From: Blastococcus sp. CT_GayMR20
GTDB taxonomy: Bacteria; Actinomycetota; Actinomycetes; Mycobacteriales; Geodermatophilaceae
Assembly: GCF_004570345.1 (NCBI RefSeq)
Contig: NZ_SPQM01000190.1
Location: forward strand, 1 to 7,371
Direction of reading: 5' to 3'
Length of the DNA stretch: 7,371 nt
This document shows positions 6,368 to 7,371 of the stretch, piece after piece. Position numbers and translations under genes: made by a program. Under the pieces are notes generated by a model that worked only from the letters and a program-made list of their open reading frames with translations, was not told the DNA's origin and did not search any database. Numbering within the stretch: the first letter of the stretch is position 1; every line of letters begins with the position of its first letter.

Positions 6368-6532
6368 TCTCCGGCTCTCCGGCGCGGAGGGTCGGAAGGT
6401 GCGAGCCGATGACGTAGCGTCGGAGGCAGCTGCCGGCGTCAGGTTCGCCCGCACACGGGGAGCGCGCGCCTCGCGGCGCCAGGCGGCCGGTCGCGACCAG
6501 ACCACGAACCGATCGCCCGGAGGACATACGAC
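6368..6532 (+). promoter_or_regulatory. Intergenic region with putative promoter and palindrome before the 6533 gene
   Basis: CGGAGGGTCGGAA (6385-6397), then 17 bases, then TAGCGTCGG (6415-6423) repeats the arrangement seen before the gene at 5177. TAGCGT is a plausible -10, giving a start near 6427 and a leader of about 105 bases. Within that leader is a perfect 10-bp palindrome, GGTCGCGACC (6489-6498), and a strong Shine-Dalgarno GGAGGA (6519-6524). I see no clear terminator for the preceding gene: only a weak CTCCG/CGGAG pairing just after its stop, so read-through from 5177 is possible. Confidence 0.45.
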
Positions 6533-7371
6533 GTGCTGGCCCTGACCCCGGTGCCGCTGCAGACGGCAGGGGAGCGCGCGCTCTTCGGGGAGCTCACCCG
6601 GTGGGACACCGGCGCCTCGGTGCGGGCGGCCGTCGTCGCCTCCATCCCGCAGATCGACGGCGTCCTGGGACGCCGGGTCTCCGACGCCGTCCTGTTCGTC
6701 CCGGAGGGAATCGCGGTCATCCGGATCGTGGAGGTGCTCCGGCAGAACGGGGCCGTGACGGCGGTGCCGGACGGGGCCTGGACGATCACGCCCGAGTCGG
6801 GCTCCAGCCAGGTGCTGCAGCTCTCCGGCGGCGGCTCCTCGCCGCTGGACGGGCTGATGCGCGCGGGCATGGACGCCGCGATGAAGCTGCGCCGCGCCGG
6901 CCTCGAGCCCGGCCGGATCGCGCGGCTCACCGTGCTGGTGGGCGACATCACCGGGCTCAGCCCCTCCGACGGCGATCTCGGCGAGGGCGACCAGGTCGCC
7001 CTCCTGGAGCCGCGGTCGCTGCTGCTCGGGTTCGCCCGCTCCAGCCGGTACGCCAGCGTCGACAATCCCCGCCTGTGGACGACGGCCGACGTCCGGGCCG
7101 CCCTGGAGGGCCTCGGTCTCGAGGGGCGCGGACCGACGGTCGAGGAGCTGAACGGCGAGGGCTTCCCCTACTCGCCGTACGTGCTGCGCCGGCCGGAGCT
7201 GCTGACCCCGGCGGCGATGGCGGCCTCGCCGTCCCCCGGTGCCACTGCTCCTTCGTCCGCCCCGCCGCCGACGCCCACGCCGGCTGCGGAGCACGGTCCG
7301 GTCCGCGAGCAGCCGAGCCCGGCCGCGATCGCGCAGGCGGTGGCCGCCTCCGCCGCGGCCGCGCACGCGGC
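6533..7371 (+). CDS. Unrecognised soluble protein with Pro/Ala-rich tail, 5' part (runs off right edge); possible degenerate NERD-like domain
   Basis: No confident family. The visible 279 residues start at GTG 6533, fixed by GGAGG at 6519-6523, 9 bases upstream. A globular alpha/beta region covers about 1-224. A low-complexity Pro/Ala/Ser stretch starts at about 225 and is still open at the edge, suggesting a linker to a further domain. The first 70 residues loosely follow the NERD nuclease-related pattern: G13-E14-R-A-L-F-G-E-L21, then D51-A-V-L-F-V-P-E-G59-I-A-V-I63. Where NERD proteins have the E/D-x-K catalytic pair, this one reads R64-I-V-E-V, so the site looks lost. Later segments are L132-T-V-L-V-G137 and S162-L-L-L-G-F167 (strand-like) and T183-x2-D-V-R-A-A-L191 (helical). 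No signal peptide or membrane segment is seen. It shares a promoter-like signature with the preceding membrane-protein gene, hinting at common regulation. The NERD relation is a guess. Confidence 0.75.
   Translation, partial: MLALTPVPLQTAGERALFGELTRWDTGASVRAAVVASIPQIDGVLGRRVSDAVLFVPEGIAVIRIVEVLRQNGAVTAVPDGAWTITPESGSSQVLQLSGGGSSPLDGLMRAGMDAAMKLRRAGLEPGRIARLTVLVGDITGLSPSDGDLGEGDQVALLEPRSLLLGFARSSRYASVDNPRLWTTADVRAALEGLGLEGRGPTVEELNGEGFPYSPYVLRRPELLTPAAMAASPSPGATAPSSAPPPTPTPAAEHGPVREQPSPAAIAQAVAASAAAAHA

Noticed and set aside
6344..7366. Minus-strand open frames opposite the gene at 6533
   Set aside because: Low-complexity Arg/Gly/Pro-rich products without a ribosome site. The plus strand has a strong Shine-Dalgarno, a sensible start and a balanced globular composition before its linker.
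1..7371. CRISPR arrays, insertion sequences, phage genes or attachment site at tRNA-His
   Set aside because: No regularly spaced repeats, transposase or integrase motifs, or duplicated tRNA 3' end were seen. Composition is even throughout.

Overview
The window is very GC-rich throughout, with near-universal G/C at third codon positions, GTG starts, and an encoded G-1/C73/CCA tRNA-His next to an oligoribonuclease gene. This points to a high-GC actinobacterium. A Geodermatophilaceae-like relative is my best guess, but it is an inference from style and gene content only.

Layout. (1) Bases 1-331, minus strand: the 5' part of cobG (precorrin-3B synthase), running off the left edge. (2) Bases 332-530: divergent intergenic region that carries a clear cobalamin riboswitch on the plus strand. 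(3) Bases 531-4151, plus strand: complete cobN, the large subunit of aerobic cobaltochelatase. (4) Bases 4154-4190: a long stem-loop that ends cobN and abuts the next RNA gene. (5) Bases 4194-4270, minus strand: tRNA-His(GTG). (6) Bases 4363-5031, minus strand: orn (oligoribonuclease), probably leaderless, with its stop codon inside a GUGA-tetraloop hairpin. (7) Bases 5177-6367, plus strand: a polytopic membrane protein of no family I can name, divergent from orn. (8) Bases 6533-7371, plus strand: the 5' part of an unrecognised soluble protein with a Pro/Ala-rich tail, running off the right edge.

How the genes work together. cobG and cobN belong to the oxygen-dependent (aerobic) cobalamin pathway. 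The riboswitch should shut off cobN when adenosylcobalamin is plentiful. tRNA-His and orn are housekeeping RNA genes. The last two plus-strand genes share a striking promoter-like signature: a 13-base identical block, then 16 or 17 bases, then TAG[GC]GTCGG. They may therefore be co-regulated.

The most interesting object is the membrane protein at 5177-6367. It carries two copies of a D-x3-H-x(11/13)-H motif with P-x-H at the end. This closely resembles the copper-site signatures of the C subunit of particulate methane/ammonia monooxygenases (PmoC/AmoC). Yet it is a stand-alone, longer protein with no PmoA or PmoB partner in view. I put it forward as a candidate undescribed metal-binding membrane protein, not as a proven monooxygenase.
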